This document shows, in pieces, positions 5,921 to 5,960 of a stretch of DNA of 5,960 nucleotides. A program made the position numbers and the translations under genes. This DNA is from Cyanobacteria bacterium OH_CDB_58 (GTDB taxonomy: Bacteria > Cyanobacteriota > Vampirovibrionia > Gastranaerophilales > Gastranaerophilaceae). Location: positions 1-5,960 of the forward strand of contig JAEZLC010000021.1 in assembly GCA_023435965.1 (NCBI GenBank), written 5' to 3'. Positions within the stretch are counted from its first letter, which is position 1; each line of letters begins with the position of its first letter. A model generated the notes under the pieces. The model did no database searches. It was not told where the DNA came from and saw only the letters and a program-made list of their open reading frames with translations.

Positions 5921-5941
5921 CTTGTAATTATTGATTACAAG
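5921..5941. repeat. 21-bp inverted repeat, possible operator or weak terminator
   Basis: CTTGTAAT (5921-5928) and ATTACAAG (5934-5941) are perfect 8-bp arms around TATTG. On the plus strand it is followed by GCTCTTTTA, a poor U-tract; on the minus strand there is none. A weak plus-strand promoter-like pair (TTGATT 5931-5936, TAATAT 5955-5960, 18 nt apart) overlaps it, which would suit a repressor site for a gene to the right. It may equally be a hairpin ending a neighbour's transcript. Confidence 0.4.
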
Positions 5942-5960
5942 GCTCTTTTAATGCTAATAT

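Larger units (their letters stand above)
5569..5960. other. Gene-free regulatory region upstream of the sigma factor gene
   Basis: This 392-nt stretch has no convincing protein gene on either strand. Minus-strand frames entering from the right edge stop within about 35 nt. It holds two candidate promoters for the sigma gene, a U-rich hairpin, a tiny hydrophobic ORF and a 21-bp inverted repeat, each listed separately. The fragment at the far right could belong to the end or the control region of a neighbouring gene that cannot be seen. Confidence 0.6.

Overview
The window is AT-rich bacterial chromosome. It holds five genes: one on the plus strand, cut by the left edge, and four on the minus strand. 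The ribosomal protein S21 mixes a cyanobacterial-type N-terminal half ([20 protein letters not shown]) with a Firmicutes-like tail ([17 protein letters not shown]). Together with a CheA kinase carrying a fused response-regulator domain, a four-domain S1 protein and a group-2-type sigma factor, this suggests a low-GC member of the wider cyanobacterial lineage, such as Melainabacteria/Vampirovibrionia. That placement is inference; other low-GC phyla are not excluded.

Left part (1-2618, plus): the C-terminal and central portion of a hybrid CheA histidine kinase. The frame stays open to the left edge and there is no ribosome binding site at the first ATG, so the gene very probably starts outside the window. 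The phosphorylatable His of its HPt domain is then missing from view. A bidirectional hairpin terminator (2614-2646) separates it from the convergent minus-strand genes.

Middle (2652-4588, minus): in order of transcription, an S1-domain protein (rpsA), a P-loop small-molecule kinase starting 9 nt after the rpsA stop, and rpsU (57 aa, S21) with its own promoter. rpsA has an extended -10 promoter with a 13-bp palindrome sitting on the predicted transcription start. rpsA and rpsU both act in translation initiation on the 30S subunit; the kinase is probably co-transcribed with rpsA and its substrate is unknown.

Right part (4639-5960, minus): a sigma-70 family factor of 296 aa without region 1.1, ending in a G:U-containing hairpin. 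The last 392 bases (5569-5960) contain no convincing gene but are rich in signals: a good distal promoter about 220 nt upstream of the sigma ATG, a U-rich hairpin and a small hydrophobic ORF inside the leader, a second promoter nearer the gene, and a 21-bp inverted repeat near the right edge. The layout suggests that the sigma gene is itself regulated.

No clear defence, mobile or otherwise undescribed multi-gene system is visible. The most interesting items are the sigma leader, the altered promoter-reading residues of the sigma factor, the palindrome at the rpsA start, and the kinase that resembles animal-type phosphomevalonate kinase.
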